A DNA stretch of 64,000 nucleotides, taken from Hydrogenophaga sp. Lineage in GTDB: Bacteria > Pseudomonadota > Gammaproteobacteria > Burkholderiales > Burkholderiaceae_C. Positions 16,856-26,177 of this stretch are shown here, one piece after another. Made by a program: the position numbers and the translations under genes. Each line of letters starts with the position of its first letter. Position 1 is the first letter of the stretch. The notes under the pieces were generated by a model. The model had not been told where the DNA came from. It saw only the letters and a program-made list of their open reading frames with translations, and made no database searches. Location: contig NZ_JAUSOO010000129.1 in the NCBI RefSeq assembly GCF_030656115.1, positions 62,001-126,000 of the forward strand, written 5' to 3'.

Positions 16856-17432
16856 GTGTGTCTCCTGTTTGTGACTTCAAGCGAATGGGTGAAGCACTGT
16901 AGTTTTTCGTTTGCTCAGCAGCCAGTGGACTGGCGTGATACCAGATATGACACGGGACAAAGAGAACGCAAGGGTTCAGAGACGGCGAGTTTTTTGATCT
17001 CGTTGCCGAGGATGCGGTGGTCCGAGCACGTCCTGAGGCCATGGCTCAAGCCAATACGGCGAGCGTCGATGCGGGATTCGCCACCAACCCATTGACGCCA
17101 CCCCACCACCATCCCGCCGCTTCCAGGCAGCTTGACCACAACCCTGTTGATAACTTTTTAGCAACTTCCACGTTATCCACAGGGTGGGCACCCAACCTCA
17201 AGTTGTCCCCGCTGCTGTCATCGGGCAACAGGGGCGTCTGCACAGGCTTTTGCAGGGCCTAAGTGTTTGTCGGCATTGAAAAAAACCGGGTTGTTCACAA
17301 AAAATCGGCCCCTCTACTACTGCTACTAATTTGTATTAAAGCTATAGAGAGATAACAAACGGGAAACCGCAGATGCAAAAAAACCGCCTCGGCGGGCGGT
17401 TTCGGAAGGGGTAGGGGTACAAAAACCCGGTT
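16856..17432. other. 577-bp intergenic region without a convincing gene
   Basis: No open reading frame here has family character. It should hold the promoter of the lipoprotein/hydrolase gene near its left end and the terminator of the acetyltransferase gene at its right end. The middle contains a TTATCCACA DnaA-box match (17173-17181) and a one-mismatch inverted copy (17145-17153). An AT-rich tract at about 17280-17362 resembles the short AT-rich intergenic repeats of Comamonadaceae. None of these is strong enough to assign a function. Confidence 0.5.
17377..17402 (-). terminator. Rho-independent terminator of the acetyltransferase gene
   Basis: An 8-bp stem (AAACCGCC 17381-17388 with GGCGGTTT 17395-17402) and a 6-nt loop. 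Read on the minus strand it is followed by a run of seven T residues, 30 bp after the acetyltransferase stop codon. Confidence 0.85.
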
Positions 17433-20111
17433 TTACAGGGGGTGGGTCACCAACTTGAAGTCGGGGTCTTCGGCAAAGGTTTTGATGGTGTAGCCCAGAC
17501 CTTTCATGAGTTTGAGCATGCCGGGGTTGTTGGCCAGCACCAGGCCTTCAATTTCGGTCAGGCCTTTGTCGCGCGCTTCTTCCATGATGCTGAGCATGAG
17601 GCGCGAGCCCAGGCCTTTGCCGTTGAAGTCGTCGGCCACCACCAGCGAGAACTCGCAGCTGGATTTGTCGGGGTTGGTGATGTAGCGCGACACGCCGACG
17701 ATGCGTTCGGTTTCGACCGGTTCGCCGTCGGCACCGGTTTTGCGGGTGCGGTGGATGGCGACCAGGGCCATTTCGCGGTCGTAGTCGATCAAGGTGAGCC
17801 GCGAGAGCATGGACGGCGGCAGTTCTTTGAGCGAGGACACAAAGCGGAAATACCGGCTTTCGGGCGACAGGTGTTGCACCAGGTCTTGCAGCATCTGGGC
17901 GTCGTCGGGGTGGATGGGGCGGATGGTGTATTCGCCACCGCCGCGCAGCGGCCACACCTGCTCGTAACGCGCCGGGTAGGGCAGGATGGCGAGGTGGGCG
18001 TAGTTGCGGGCTGTGGCGGGTGCGTTGTCGATGACGATGCGGGCGTCCACCGCCACGGCGCCGGAGGCGTCCACGATGATGGGGTTGATGTCCATTTCGC
18101 GCAGCTGGGGCAGTTCGCACACCATTTCGGACACGCGCAGCAGCACGTGTTCGAGGGCGTCGCGGTCCACCGCGCTGGCGCCGCGCCAGTCGCCCAGGGT
18201 TTCGGCCACGCGGGAGCGGTCGATGAGCCGGCGCGCCAGGAACTGGTTGAGCGGCGGCAGTTCCATGGCGCGGTCGTTGATGAGTTCGATCATGGTGCCA
18301 CCGGCGCCGAAGGCGATGACGGGGCCAAAGGGGTCGTCGGTGACGAGGCCGATGTAGAGTTCGCGCCCGCGTTTGTTGCGCGCCATTTTCTGGATGGTGA
18401 CGCCGTTGATGCGGGCACCAGGCTGCAGCTTGGTGACGGCCTGGATCATGGTGTTGTAAATGTCGCGCACGCCCACGGCGTTGAGCACGTTGAGCGCCAC
18501 GCCGTTGACATCGCTCTTGTGGCTGATGTCGGGCGAGTCGATTTTGAGCGCCACCGGGTAGCCCAGCTGGGTGGCGATCATCATGGCTTCGTTGGCGCTG
18601 CGGGCCAGAATGGTTTGCGTCACCGGGATGTGAAAGGCCGAGAGCAGGGCCTTGGACTCCATTTCGGTGAGCACTTTGCGCCGCTCGGTGAGCACGTTTT
18701 CAATCAGCAGGCGGGCGCCTTCGATGTCGGGTTTGGCCAGGGTGGACAGCGGCGGCGGCGTTTGCTGCAGCAGCTGCTGGTTTTCATAAAAGCTGGCGAT
18801 GTTGCCGAAGGCGCCCACGGCAGCCTCGGGCGTTCGAAAGCTGGGAATGGCCGCCGCCGCCAGCACTTCGCGGGCTTCGACCACCGAGGCGTCGCCCATC
18901 CAGCAGCACAGCAGCGGTTTGCTCATCTGGCCTTTGAGGCTGGCCATGGCGCGCGCCACGTCGGCGGCGTTGGTGCCGGCTTTGGGGGAGTGCACCACCA
19001 GCACGCCGTCGATGGTGCGGTCGTGCCCGGCGGCGTCGATGGCGGCCTGGTAGTGCGCTGGGGTGGCTTCTTCAGACAGGTCGATCAGGTCGCACAACGA
19101 GGCCAGGGGGGCGAGCTGGGGTTGCAGGGCTTTGGCGGTGTCGGGCGCCAGGCGGCCGAGTTCCAGCTGAATTTCGCTCACCCAGTCGGCCGCGAGCACG
19201 CCGGGGCCGCCGCCGTTGGTGACGATGGCCAGGCGCTTGCCGACCGGGCGGTAGCGCGAGGCCAGGCATTTGGCGGCTGAAAACAGCTCGACAAAGGAGC
19301 GCACGCGCACCGCGCCGGCGCGGCGCAGGGCGGCGTCGAACACGTCGTCGCTGCCGACGATGGTGCCGCTGTGGGTTTGCGCGGCCTGGTTGCCGGCGGT
19401 TTTGCGGCCGGCTTTGAGCACGACCACGGGTTTGGCGTTGGCGGCGGCGCGCAGCGCGCTCATGAAGCGCCGGGCGTTGGAAATGCCTTCCATGTAGACC
19501 ACGATGCTGTGGGTTTGTGCATCAGACGCCAGGTAGTCGAGCACCTGGGCAATGTCCACGCAGGTGTTGGGGCCCAGAGACACCACGGTGGAGAAGCCCA
19601 CGGCGTTGAGGCTGGCCCAGTCGAGGATGGAGGCGGTGAGAGCGCCCGACTGCGATACCAGGGCCAGGGGGCCGGGTTGGGTCAGTGGACCCGCCACGCT
19701 GGCGTTGAGGCCGCTGCGGGTGCGTTGAAAGCCCATGCTGTTGGGGCCCAGCAGGTGCATGCCGTGGCGGCGTGCGACGCGGTGCATGTCCAGGGCGCGA
19801 TCGGCCGGTATGCCGCTGCCCACCACCAATGCGGCGCGGCACTTGATGCGCCCGGCCACTTCCAGGGCTTCAATGGCTTCTGCCGGGGGCAGCACGATGA
19901 TGGCGAGGTCGGCCCGGGTTTGCGCCAGGTCGGCCAGGGTGCCGGTCGTGTGAATGTCCAGAAACACCAGGTTGCCGCTGAAGCGTTGGGCGGTGAGCGC
20001 GGCCACCAGGGCCCGTGCTTGCGGGATTTGTAGATCCGGTGTGTCGGTGTTGCCGACAAAGACCGCAATGGTTTCGGGTTCGAAGAGGGGGGTGAGGTAG
20101 TGTTTGTCCAT
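17433..20111 (-). CDS. PatZ/Pat-like protein lysine acetyltransferase (acyl-CoA synthetase ADP-forming fused to GNAT)
   Basis: An 892-residue protein with the architecture of PatZ (YfiQ, about 886 residues): an N-terminal CoA-binding and succinyl-CoA-ligase-like region (about 1-460), an ATP-grasp domain (about 480-700), and a C-terminal GNAT domain (about 720-892) with the acetyl-CoA loop DFNGKGLGSRLM. Such enzymes acetylate lysines, notably on acyl-CoA synthetases, using acetyl-CoA. The ATG at 20111 (MDKHYLTPLF) is chosen because residues upstream are low-complexity and unlike the family. A deacetylase-family gene lies 140 bp upstream on the same strand. A pure ADP-forming acetate-CoA ligase role is less likely given the GNAT domain. 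Confidence 0.9.
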   Translation of the reverse strand: MDKHYLTPLFEPETIAVFVGNTDTPDLQIPQARALVAALTAQRFSGNLVFLDIHTTGTLADLAQTRADLAIIVLPPAEAIEALEVAGRIKCRAALVVGSGIPADRALDMHRVARRHGMHLLGPNSMGFQRTRSGLNASVAGPLTQPGPLALVSQSGALTASILDWASLNAVGFSTVVSLGPNTCVDIAQVLDYLASDAQTHSIVVYMEGISNARRFMSALRAAANAKPVVVLKAGRKTAGNQAAQTHSGTIVGSDDVFDAALRRAGAVRVRSFVELFSAAKCLASRYRPVGKRLAIVTNGGGPGVLAADWVSEIQLELGRLAPDTAKALQPQLAPLASLCDLIDLSEEATPAHYQAAIDAAGHDRTIDGVLVVHSPKAGTNAADVARAMASLKGQMSKPLLCCWMGDASVVEAREVLAAAAIPSFRTPEAAVGAFGNIASFYENQQLLQQTPPPLSTLAKPDIEGARLLIENVLTERRKVLTEMESKALLSAFHIPVTQTILARSANEAMMIATQLGYPVALKIDSPDISHKSDVNGVALNVLNAVGVRDIYNTMIQAVTKLQPGARINGVTIQKMARNKRGRELYIGLVTDDPFGPVIAFGAGGTMIELINDRAMELPPLNQFLARRLIDRSRVAETLGDWRGASAVDRDALEHVLLRVSEMVCELPQLREMDINPIIVDASGAVAVDARIVIDNAPATARNYAHLAILPYPARYEQVWPLRGGGEYTIRPIHPDDAQMLQDLVQHLSPESRYFRFVSSLKELPPSMLSRLTLIDYDREMALVAIHRTRKTGADGEPVETERIVGVSRYITNPDKSSCEFSLVVADDFNGKGLGSRLMLSIMEEARDKGLTEIEGLVLANNPGMLKLMKGLGYTIKTFAEDPDFKLVTHPL

Positions 20112-20251
20112 GAGGGACTCGGGTTGCTGCAAAAAAGATGCGGTGGCGCGTTGGTGCATGCCTGAAACATCATGCCCAAAACCCATGTCTTTGGACAGCA
20201 GACCGGCCCCCGGATTTCCGACCAAGCGGGGGCGGCGGTGTGGGCTGGATG

Positions 20252-21178
20252 TCAGTCGGCTCCAATGAGCACGCGCACATGGGCGGCCACGCTGCGCGCC
20301 AGGGGGCTGAGCACGTAGCCACCTTCCAGGCACGAAATGACGCGGCCTTTGCCGTGTTTTTGGGCCATTTTCATGAGTTCCTGCGTCACCCAGGCGTAGT
20401 CGGCTTCGACCAGGCCGAGGTTGCCCATGTCGTCTTCGCGGTGTGCGTCGAAGCCGGCCGAGATGTAGATGAGTTCGGGGGCGAAGGCGTCGAGCGCGGG
20501 TATCCAGTGTTGGGTGACGGCTTCGCGAAAGGCGTCGCTGCCGGAGCGGCTGGGCAGGCCGACGTTGACCATGTTCTCGCCGGTGGCGGTTTCGCCGTTG
20601 AAGGGGTAGAGACCTTTTTCAAAGATGGAGCACATGAGCACGCGCTCGTCGCCGCGAAAGATGTCTTCGCTGCCGTTGCCGTGGTGCACGTCGAAGTCGA
20701 TCAGGGCCACGCGCTGCACGCCGTGCGCGTTGAGTGCGTGGCGGATGCCCACGGCCACGTTGTTGAAGAAGCAAAACCCCATGGCGGCGGCGCGTTCGGC
20801 GTGGTGGCCGGGCGGGCGCACGCAGCAAAAGGCGGTGGGTGCGTCGCCGGCCAGCACCAGGTCGGTGGCTTGCACGGCGGCACCGGCGGCGCGCAGGGCG
20901 GCATTCAGGGTGTGCGGGCACATGTTGGTGTCGGGGTCCACCGCGTGCAGGCCTTCGCTGGGCGAGGCTTCAAAAATTTCGCTCACGTAGAGGGAGGCAT
21001 GGGCCTGGGCGAGCTGCTCTTTGGTGGCCAGGGGCGCGTCGTACGGGATCATGTAGTCGAGCAGGCCCTTGACCAGCAGGTGGTCGTTGATGGCGCCAAG
21101 GCGGTCGGGGCATTCGGGGTGGTGCGGACCCATGTCGTGGCGGGCGCAGTCGGCATGGGTGATGTAGGCGGACAGCAA
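20252..21178 (-). CDS. Histone deacetylase family protein (class II-like)
   Basis: A 308-residue Zn-dependent amidohydrolase of the HDAC/acetylpolyamine amidohydrolase/AcuC fold. Active-site features are intact: the charge-relay pair H125/H126 (RPPGHHAE), Zn ligands D163 and H165 (DFDVHHGNG) and D244 (SAGFDAHRED), and a late GGY motif. The start is TTG at 21178, supported by GAGGAG about 8 nt upstream. It sits directly upstream of the PatZ-like acetyltransferase on the same strand, suggesting opposing arms of reversible lysine acetylation. Hydrolysis of acetylpolyamines or other amides is the alternative. Confidence 0.92.
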   Translation of the reverse strand: MLSAYITHADCARHDMGPHHPECPDRLGAINDHLLVKGLLDYMIPYDAPLATKEQLAQAHASLYVSEIFEASPSEGLHAVDPDTNMCPHTLNAALRAAGAAVQATDLVLAGDAPTAFCCVRPPGHHAERAAAMGFCFFNNVAVGIRHALNAHGVQRVALIDFDVHHGNGSEDIFRGDERVLMCSIFEKGLYPFNGETATGENMVNVGLPSRSGSDAFREAVTQHWIPALDAFAPELIYISAGFDAHREDDMGNLGLVEADYAWVTQELMKMAQKHGKGRVISCLEGGYVLSPLARSVAAHVRVLIGAD

Positions 21179-21424
21179 GTCGGGTCTCCTCGGCTGTGGT
21201 TCGGGGGATGGTCTGGTGGTGAATCCGCAGGCATCGGGTGTGCCTGTTCAGGACGAACACATCAATTTAGACCCGAATGCTGACGGTCACCTTGATGCAG
21301 CGCAACCGGTTTCCCCTCCCACAAGCGTCCTCTTTCACGGTGACGCTGCGACGCGCAGGTGCCAGGTCACCAGCGCGGTGGTGTTGCCCTGTGGGATGGA
21401 TGCCGATGGCGGGGCCGGTGCGGT

Positions 21425-22996
21425 TCAGTGGACGAAGTGCCAAGAGCGGGGCGTTTGCAACACACCGGTCAACAACAGCGAAAAAAACAAGAACAGCAAT
21501 GCGGCAAGCACCAGTCGGTACCAGGCCAATATGGTGCGCAGGCTCCAGCCTTGCGCACCGGCTTGCCGTTGGGCATGGCCGGCTTTGGCCCAGTGCTGGC
21601 GATCGATGAAAAAACTGGCACCAATTTTGAGCAGTGAGCCGATCCATTGGTCGTAGAGCTGCAAAGGCAGGTGCAGCAGCCGCACCACGAAACCGTCGGG
21701 AACCAGCACCCAGAGAAAGAGTGTTCGTGTCATGACGACCCACGCCATGTAGGCCACCAGAATGTGGCTGCCGTAGTGGTAGGTTCCAACCAGTGCCGTG
21801 ACCGGCCCCAGCAGGCTGGTCCACATCGAGATGCGTTGGTCTAAAAGGCTCAGCCAGATAAAGGGGGGCATGCGCTGAAGCCCCAGACCCAGTGCGCGGC
21901 CGTTGTTGCGCGCCATGTTGCCGTACCAGCGGAACATGAGTTGCGAGCTGGTGCGCACGAAGTTGCCACCGCGCCCTTCGAGGCAATTCACAGACACATC
22001 GGGGACGTAGAGCATGCGCCAGCCTTGGCACAGCAGGTCGTACCACGTGCTTTTGTCGTCGCCCATCAAAAAACGCACGCGGCCAAACAGCCAGTGGTTC
22101 AGCACATCGTGTTCAATGCGCCGTATGAACGCTGGTTGCAAGATCGGGTCAGCCCGAAAGATGGAGAAGCGGCCGGTGAGTGTGAGCACGCGGCCAGCCA
22201 GCGCATGCGAGCTCATCATGCGGTGGCGTTTGGCGAACTTCAGATCGAACCAGGGACCTATCGCGCTGCGGGCGGCCTCGGGCGTCACCATGTGGCCCAT
22301 TTCGTCGGTGGTGAGTGCGCCGAGGTCGGGCAGCGTTTTGAAAAAGCCCAAGGTGCGGCGAAACACGCCAGGTGTGACTTCTGTGTCACCGTCCATCAGC
22401 ACCACCAGATCGCTGTGAGCCTGTTCGTGCCAGTGGTAAACGTCGTGGTAGCGGCGCGAGACGGTACGCAAGGCCTGGCCCAGTGCAACACGTTTGCCGT
22501 GGGCTTGTTGCATGAACACCAGATCCAGGCGCTCGCGGCGGCCATGGCGCCGCATCAGGCGGTGAATGAGGTCGATCTCGTTGTGCCCGGAGACACTGAA
22601 CACCACGCAGACCCATGAGGGCAACAGGCTGATTTCACGCGCCAGTGCGGCCACGCAGCGCTCGGTGATGGCCGTGTCTTCTTTGTAGGACGGAACGACG
22701 ACAAACAGGCGCTGAGGGTACGGTGTGGGGTGCGCGCGCTCGGTGCGTCGAAGGCGGGGGAAGACCCCGTTCAGGTAAATCGCTGCGCGTATCTGGTTGG
22801 TCAGCAACCAGAGGTAGCGTGCCATGCCGATGGCTCCAAAAGCCAGCCAGCCAGAATGCAGACTCTGAAAGAAACCTGGCGGCAGGGTTTGCAGCAGGGC
22901 CAGCGCTGCCAACAGATAAGCCAGCGTGGCCGGCAGGCTGCGCACGGCCGCCGCCAAGGCGCTTGGGCGTGCACCGGGGCGCAGGAGCGCGGTCAT
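21425..22996 (-). CDS. alg8: Alg8-like processive glycosyltransferase (family 2)
   Basis: A 523-residue inner-membrane glycosyltransferase closely resembling Pseudomonas Alg8, the mannuronan polymerase. N-terminal membrane helices precede a GT-A domain (VVVPSYKEDT, VLMDGDTEV, GDDKSTW, the acceptor-side RWYGNM), and C-terminal helices follow. The stretch MMSSHALAGRVLTLTGRFSIFRADP is especially Alg8-like. The ATG at 22996 overlaps the Alg44-like stop by 4 bp, so the two are coupled. No algK, algE, algG, algX, algL or acetylation genes are adjacent. The polymer may therefore be mannuronan exported by distant genes or a different glycan. Confidence 0.87.
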   Translation of the reverse strand: MTALLRPGARPSALAAAVRSLPATLAYLLAALALLQTLPPGFFQSLHSGWLAFGAIGMARYLWLLTNQIRAAIYLNGVFPRLRRTERAHPTPYPQRLFVVVPSYKEDTAITERCVAALAREISLLPSWVCVVFSVSGHNEIDLIHRLMRRHGRRERLDLVFMQQAHGKRVALGQALRTVSRRYHDVYHWHEQAHSDLVVLMDGDTEVTPGVFRRTLGFFKTLPDLGALTTDEMGHMVTPEAARSAIGPWFDLKFAKRHRMMSSHALAGRVLTLTGRFSIFRADPILQPAFIRRIEHDVLNHWLFGRVRFLMGDDKSTWYDLLCQGWRMLYVPDVSVNCLEGRGGNFVRTSSQLMFRWYGNMARNNGRALGLGLQRMPPFIWLSLLDQRISMWTSLLGPVTALVGTYHYGSHILVAYMAWVVMTRTLFLWVLVPDGFVVRLLHLPLQLYDQWIGSLLKIGASFFIDRQHWAKAGHAQRQAGAQGWSLRTILAWYRLVLAALLFLFFSLLLTGVLQTPRSWHFVH

Positions 22997-24525
22997 GGCA
23001 TGCGTTGGCGCAGGATGGTCAGCAGGTCTTGCTCGGTGTCTATGACCACCCGTGCGCGCACACCACTGGGCAGTTGGGGAATGGGCTCGTGCAGTGCGAT
23101 GGTGGCGGGGATTTCGCCGATACCGGTTTCTGCCACGGCGGCCGTCCCGCCCTGTGTGACCAGGCCCTGCCAACCGATGGCCTCGACACGGCCCGTCAAA
23201 CGGATGCCCAAAGCGGGAAATTCGATTTCAGCGGCTTGTCCGGGCGACAGGCGAATGGCATCGGTGTGGGTGAACTTGGCGAGGATGTTGGGTTTGGCCT
23301 GGGTTTCGATCACCGCCACGAGTTCACCCTTTCTGACCAACTCGCCACGGCTGCGGTTGATCACGCGCACCTTGCCCGCCTCGGGAGATGGCAGGCGGGT
23401 GTTTTCCAGCTCTGCGAGCAGGGGACCCATGCCTGCCAAGGCCTGGGCCAGTTCTGTGCGTCGCTGTTCTGCGTGGAGCACGACTTCACCGAGTTTGTTG
23501 GACACCTGGTTGTCGCCAAAGAACCGTCCCTTTGCCGCTTCCTGGGCTATGTCGCGTGCCAACACCGCTTCGGTTTGCGAGCGCAGGGCTTGGGCGCGGC
23601 GCTGCAAGGCCGTGGCACGCTGGGTTTCGGCCCAGGAGGGGGATACGTAGCCGCTTTTCAGCAGTGTTTCCACACGCTGCAACTCGCCTTCGGCCTGAAC
23701 CAGCGCGGCCTGAGCTTCCTGGGTGCGCGCGTCTTCCACGCGTTCGCGGCCCAGTGCCACACGGGAGTAGAGCGTGTTGCGCCGTTCTTCTTCCTTCACC
23801 ACCCGTTCGGCGGCTTGCACGGAGCGTTCTAGCTGGCGGTGCAGGTAGCCCGCGGCGGCCAGGTTGCGCCGGGCCTCGGTGGCGTCGAGTTCCATCAGCA
23901 GTTGACCGACGTGCACCTCGTCCCCGCTGTGGATGTGGACTTTGTCAAGATAGCCTTCGATGCGGGCGCGAATCTCGACGGTATTGCCCACCAGCTCTGC
24001 CTGCGTGCTGACCAGGTTGCGCTGGGACTGAAGCACCCAAGCGCCTACGGCGACCACGGCCACGCCTGTCAGAAGCAGCAAGCCACCCCGGCGCGCGGAA
24101 CCGGCGCGTGCATGCGGTGTCCGTGGTGGGCCTGAACTGGCGATCTCGGCGGCCGACTGTGTGGTGCTCGGGGTGGTCGTGTTGCCGCCGTGGTGCAGCG
24201 TCTGGCGAACGTAGTCGCGCATGAGCATGCGCACGTTGGGTTCTACTTCGTGGAACTCGAAGCGCGCTTGCGTGGCGTCGATATGGCGAACTTCGGCACG
24301 CAGGTGGCAGCGCGCGGTGTAGTGGGCAAAAGGCAGCGAGAAAACGAGATCGTGTATTTCACCTTCCTGGAGGTTGAGGTCGGGGCTGTGGTTGATGGAG
24401 AAACCCGCAAATGACCAGTCGCGCACAGCAAAGTCGCGATCGCGAACAGTGGCCGTGGCTGCCAGGGTGAGGCGTTCGTGCATACGGTGCTGATCGTGTT
24501 TGTAGCTGGCGTGGGTTGAGGCCAT
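22993..24525 (-). CDS. alg44: Alg44-like c-di-GMP receptor/membrane-fusion protein (PilZ + HlyD-like)
   Basis: About 510 residues. The N-terminal PilZ domain has both c-di-GMP motifs, RMHER near residue 15 and DWSFAG near residue 36. A single transmembrane helix follows at about 148-168 (GGLLLLTGVAVVAVGAWVL), then a periplasmic HlyD/biotinyl-lipoyl-like region with a long coiled coil (about 210-370) and a beta-rich end. This is the layout of Alg44, which switches on Alg8 when c-di-GMP is bound. The ATG at 24525 keeps the RxxxR motif; a TTG at 24561 is possible. It is first of the two-gene unit with the Alg8-like synthase. Confidence 0.87.
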   Translation of the reverse strand: MASTHASYKHDQHRMHERLTLAATATVRDRDFAVRDWSFAGFSINHSPDLNLQEGEIHDLVFSLPFAHYTARCHLRAEVRHIDATQARFEFHEVEPNVRMLMRDYVRQTLHHGGNTTTPSTTQSAAEIASSGPPRTPHARAGSARRGGLLLLTGVAVVAVGAWVLQSQRNLVSTQAELVGNTVEIRARIEGYLDKVHIHSGDEVHVGQLLMELDATEARRNLAAAGYLHRQLERSVQAAERVVKEEERRNTLYSRVALGRERVEDARTQEAQAALVQAEGELQRVETLLKSGYVSPSWAETQRATALQRRAQALRSQTEAVLARDIAQEAAKGRFFGDNQVSNKLGEVVLHAEQRRTELAQALAGMGPLLAELENTRLPSPEAGKVRVINRSRGELVRKGELVAVIETQAKPNILAKFTHTDAIRLSPGQAAEIEFPALGIRLTGRVEAIGWQGLVTQGGTAAVAETGIGEIPATIALHEPIPQLPSGVRARVVIDTEQDLLTILRQRMP

Positions 24526-24841
24526 GGGACAGCGCCGAATGCGAAGACGGCAGGTAGGCAAGTTGACAGCATTAGTTTACGTGTGCTGCTGCGGGTTTGC
24601 CCAGGTGTCAGGCACGGCGCCAAGGCACAGCGGGACGGCTGTGGCCAGGTGTTTGCAACCGCCGGGTCGCAAACACGGTTTCAAAACCTAGGAACGGCAG
24701 TTGGGCAGGTCTGAGAGGCCTGGCCGCCCAATCGGGGCGCAAGCGCACCCACCCAAACAGTGAGCTTGCGCGTGGGCCAAATTTTCAGCATCCACAAGGC
24801 CTCTCCAGCGGCTAGAGCGCGGTCAACGGCCGTTTCCGGGT
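24526..24841. other. 316-bp intergenic region, probable promoter of the alg44-alg8 pair
   Basis: No credible coding frame is present. It separates the 5' end of the Alg44-like gene from the 3' end of ubiM, so it should contain the promoter of the synthase pair. No consensus sigma-70 or sigma-54 element or strong hairpin was recognised by eye. Confidence 0.4.
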
Positions 24842-26059
24842 TCAATGCAGTCCGGTCAGGCTGGCCGCTACCGCCCGTTTGAACGGGGTGAAGCGTTCAC
24901 CCAGGCCCACCAGGGTCTGGCGCACCCAGCGAGCGGGCGCTTCTTCGCGGGTATAGAGCTGCGCCAATGCGTGGGTGGCCAGGTACAGCCCGCGGCTGGC
25001 GTGTTGGTGCTGGCGTTGGTAGCGCTCCAGCAGCGCAGGCGAGGCGATGTCCTGGCCCCGTTGGTGTGCGCGGACGATTTCTTGCGCCAAGGTGTCGATG
25101 CTGCGCAGACCGAGGTTGAAGCCGTGCGCGGTGACGGGGTGCATGCCCACGGCGGCGTCGCCCACGGCAGCAAAGCGCTGCGCCACCAGGCGGCGCGCCC
25201 ACACCGCCACCAGCGGGTAGGCGTGGCGCGTGCTGCACAGCCGCATGGTGCCGAGCTGGTGGCCAAAGCGCTGGGCCATGGCGGCGTTGAAGGCGTCCTC
25301 GGGCAGGTCCACCAGGGGCTGCAGTGTTTGGCTGGGCAGGGTGAGCACCACCGACGAGCGCGGCAGCCCACTGCGCGGGCAGGGGTTCATGGGCAGCAGG
25401 GCCAATGTCTGGCCGTGGTCGAACCATTCCCACGCGGTTTCATGGTGGGGCTGTTCGTGCGTCATGTTGCACACCAGCATGGTGCGGCCGTAGTCGTGCA
25501 GGTCGGCCGGTATGCCCATGGCGCGGCGGGTGCTGGAATGGCGGCTGTCGGCGGCCACGGCCAGGCGGGCGCTCAGGGTGGTGCCGCTGGCCAGGGTGAG
25601 GTGGGCGCCGTGGGCGTCGGTGTGGATGTGGGTGACCTGTTGCTCGCTGTGCAGGGTGGGTGGCGTGCCGGGGCTGTCACGGTCTGTGGCCATGGCCGCG
25701 TCAAAGGCGGCGCGGCGGATGTGGTGGTTGGCCACCAGATAGCCCAGCTCGGGCTTGGGGCTGAGCGTGTGGCTGATGTGCATGCGCGCCTGGCTGTGCC
25801 CGGCGCCGCCGTCGAGCACCAGGGCGTCGCGCAGGGGAGCAATGTGGGCTTCGCCCAGCCGGGGCCACACGCCGAGCTGGCGCAGCAGCGCCGCACTGTG
25901 TTGGGTGAGGGCGATTTCCCGGCCGTCAAATGCCGGTGTTTGCAGCGATGCCAGGCGGTGTTGCTCGACCAGCCCGATGTGCAGACCGCTGCCGCGCAGC
26001 GCGCGGGCCAGACACAGTCCGGCGGGGCCGGCGCCGATGATGATGAGGTCGAAGTCCAT
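24842..26059 (-). CDS. ubiM: FAD-dependent ubiquinone hydroxylase, UbiM-type
   Basis: A 405-residue flavoprotein of the UbiH/UbiF/UbiI/UbiM/Coq6 family that hydroxylates ubiquinone-pathway intermediates with O2. The N-terminal IIIGAGPAGLCLARALRGSG FAD motif is followed by a DGREIALTQHSAALLRQLG segment typical of ubiquinone hydroxylases. The second FAD motif reads GDAAVGMHPVTAHGFNLGL, whose MHPVTAHGFN form points to UbiM rather than UbiH/F. The ATG at 26059 sits just before the FAD motif; longer in-frame readings are not family-like. An FNR-type box and a GATAAG -10 lie immediately upstream, so oxygen-responsive control with a very short leader is likely. Confidence 0.85.
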   Translation of the reverse strand: MDFDLIIIGAGPAGLCLARALRGSGLHIGLVEQHRLASLQTPAFDGREIALTQHSAALLRQLGVWPRLGEAHIAPLRDALVLDGGAGHSQARMHISHTLSPKPELGYLVANHHIRRAAFDAAMATDRDSPGTPPTLHSEQQVTHIHTDAHGAHLTLASGTTLSARLAVAADSRHSSTRRAMGIPADLHDYGRTMLVCNMTHEQPHHETAWEWFDHGQTLALLPMNPCPRSGLPRSSVVLTLPSQTLQPLVDLPEDAFNAAMAQRFGHQLGTMRLCSTRHAYPLVAVWARRLVAQRFAAVGDAAVGMHPVTAHGFNLGLRSIDTLAQEIVRAHQRGQDIASPALLERYQRQHQHASRGLYLATHALAQLYTREEAPARWVRQTLVGLGERFTPFKRAVAASLTGLH

Positions 26060-26095
26060 GGCGGGGCAGCTTATCGGCAGGCCGCTGCGCGGGGC

Positions 26096-26109
26096 TTGAC
26101 GTGCATCAA
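26096..26109 (-). promoter_or_regulatory. FNR/ANR-type box upstream of ubiM
   Basis: TTGACGTGCATCAA, matching the FNR/ANR half-sites TTGAC-N4-ATCAA. Its centre is about 43 bp before the ubiM ATG; a GATAAG -10-like hexamer (26070-26075, minus strand) fits an activator at about -40. This implies a leader of only a few nucleotides. Confidence 0.65.
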
Positions 26110-26110
26110 G

Positions 26111-26140
26111 CAAAACAGCCCCGGGGTGACCGGGGCTGTT
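26111..26140 (-). terminator. Hairpin terminator downstream of the Spy-like gene
   Basis: An 11-bp perfect stem (AACAGCCCCGG 26114-26124 with 26130-26140) and a 5-nt loop, located 38 bp after the Spy-like stop on the minus strand and followed by a short T tract (TTTTGCTT). Confidence 0.7.
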
Positions 26141-26177
26141 GGGGCGTCTTTGGGCAGGGCAACACGTGCCCGCTGGC

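Noticed and set aside
17145..17181. Two DnaA-box-like nonamers suggesting a replication origin
   Set aside because: Only one perfect box and one mismatched copy, no AT-rich unwinding region and no dnaA/dnaN/parAB genes nearby.
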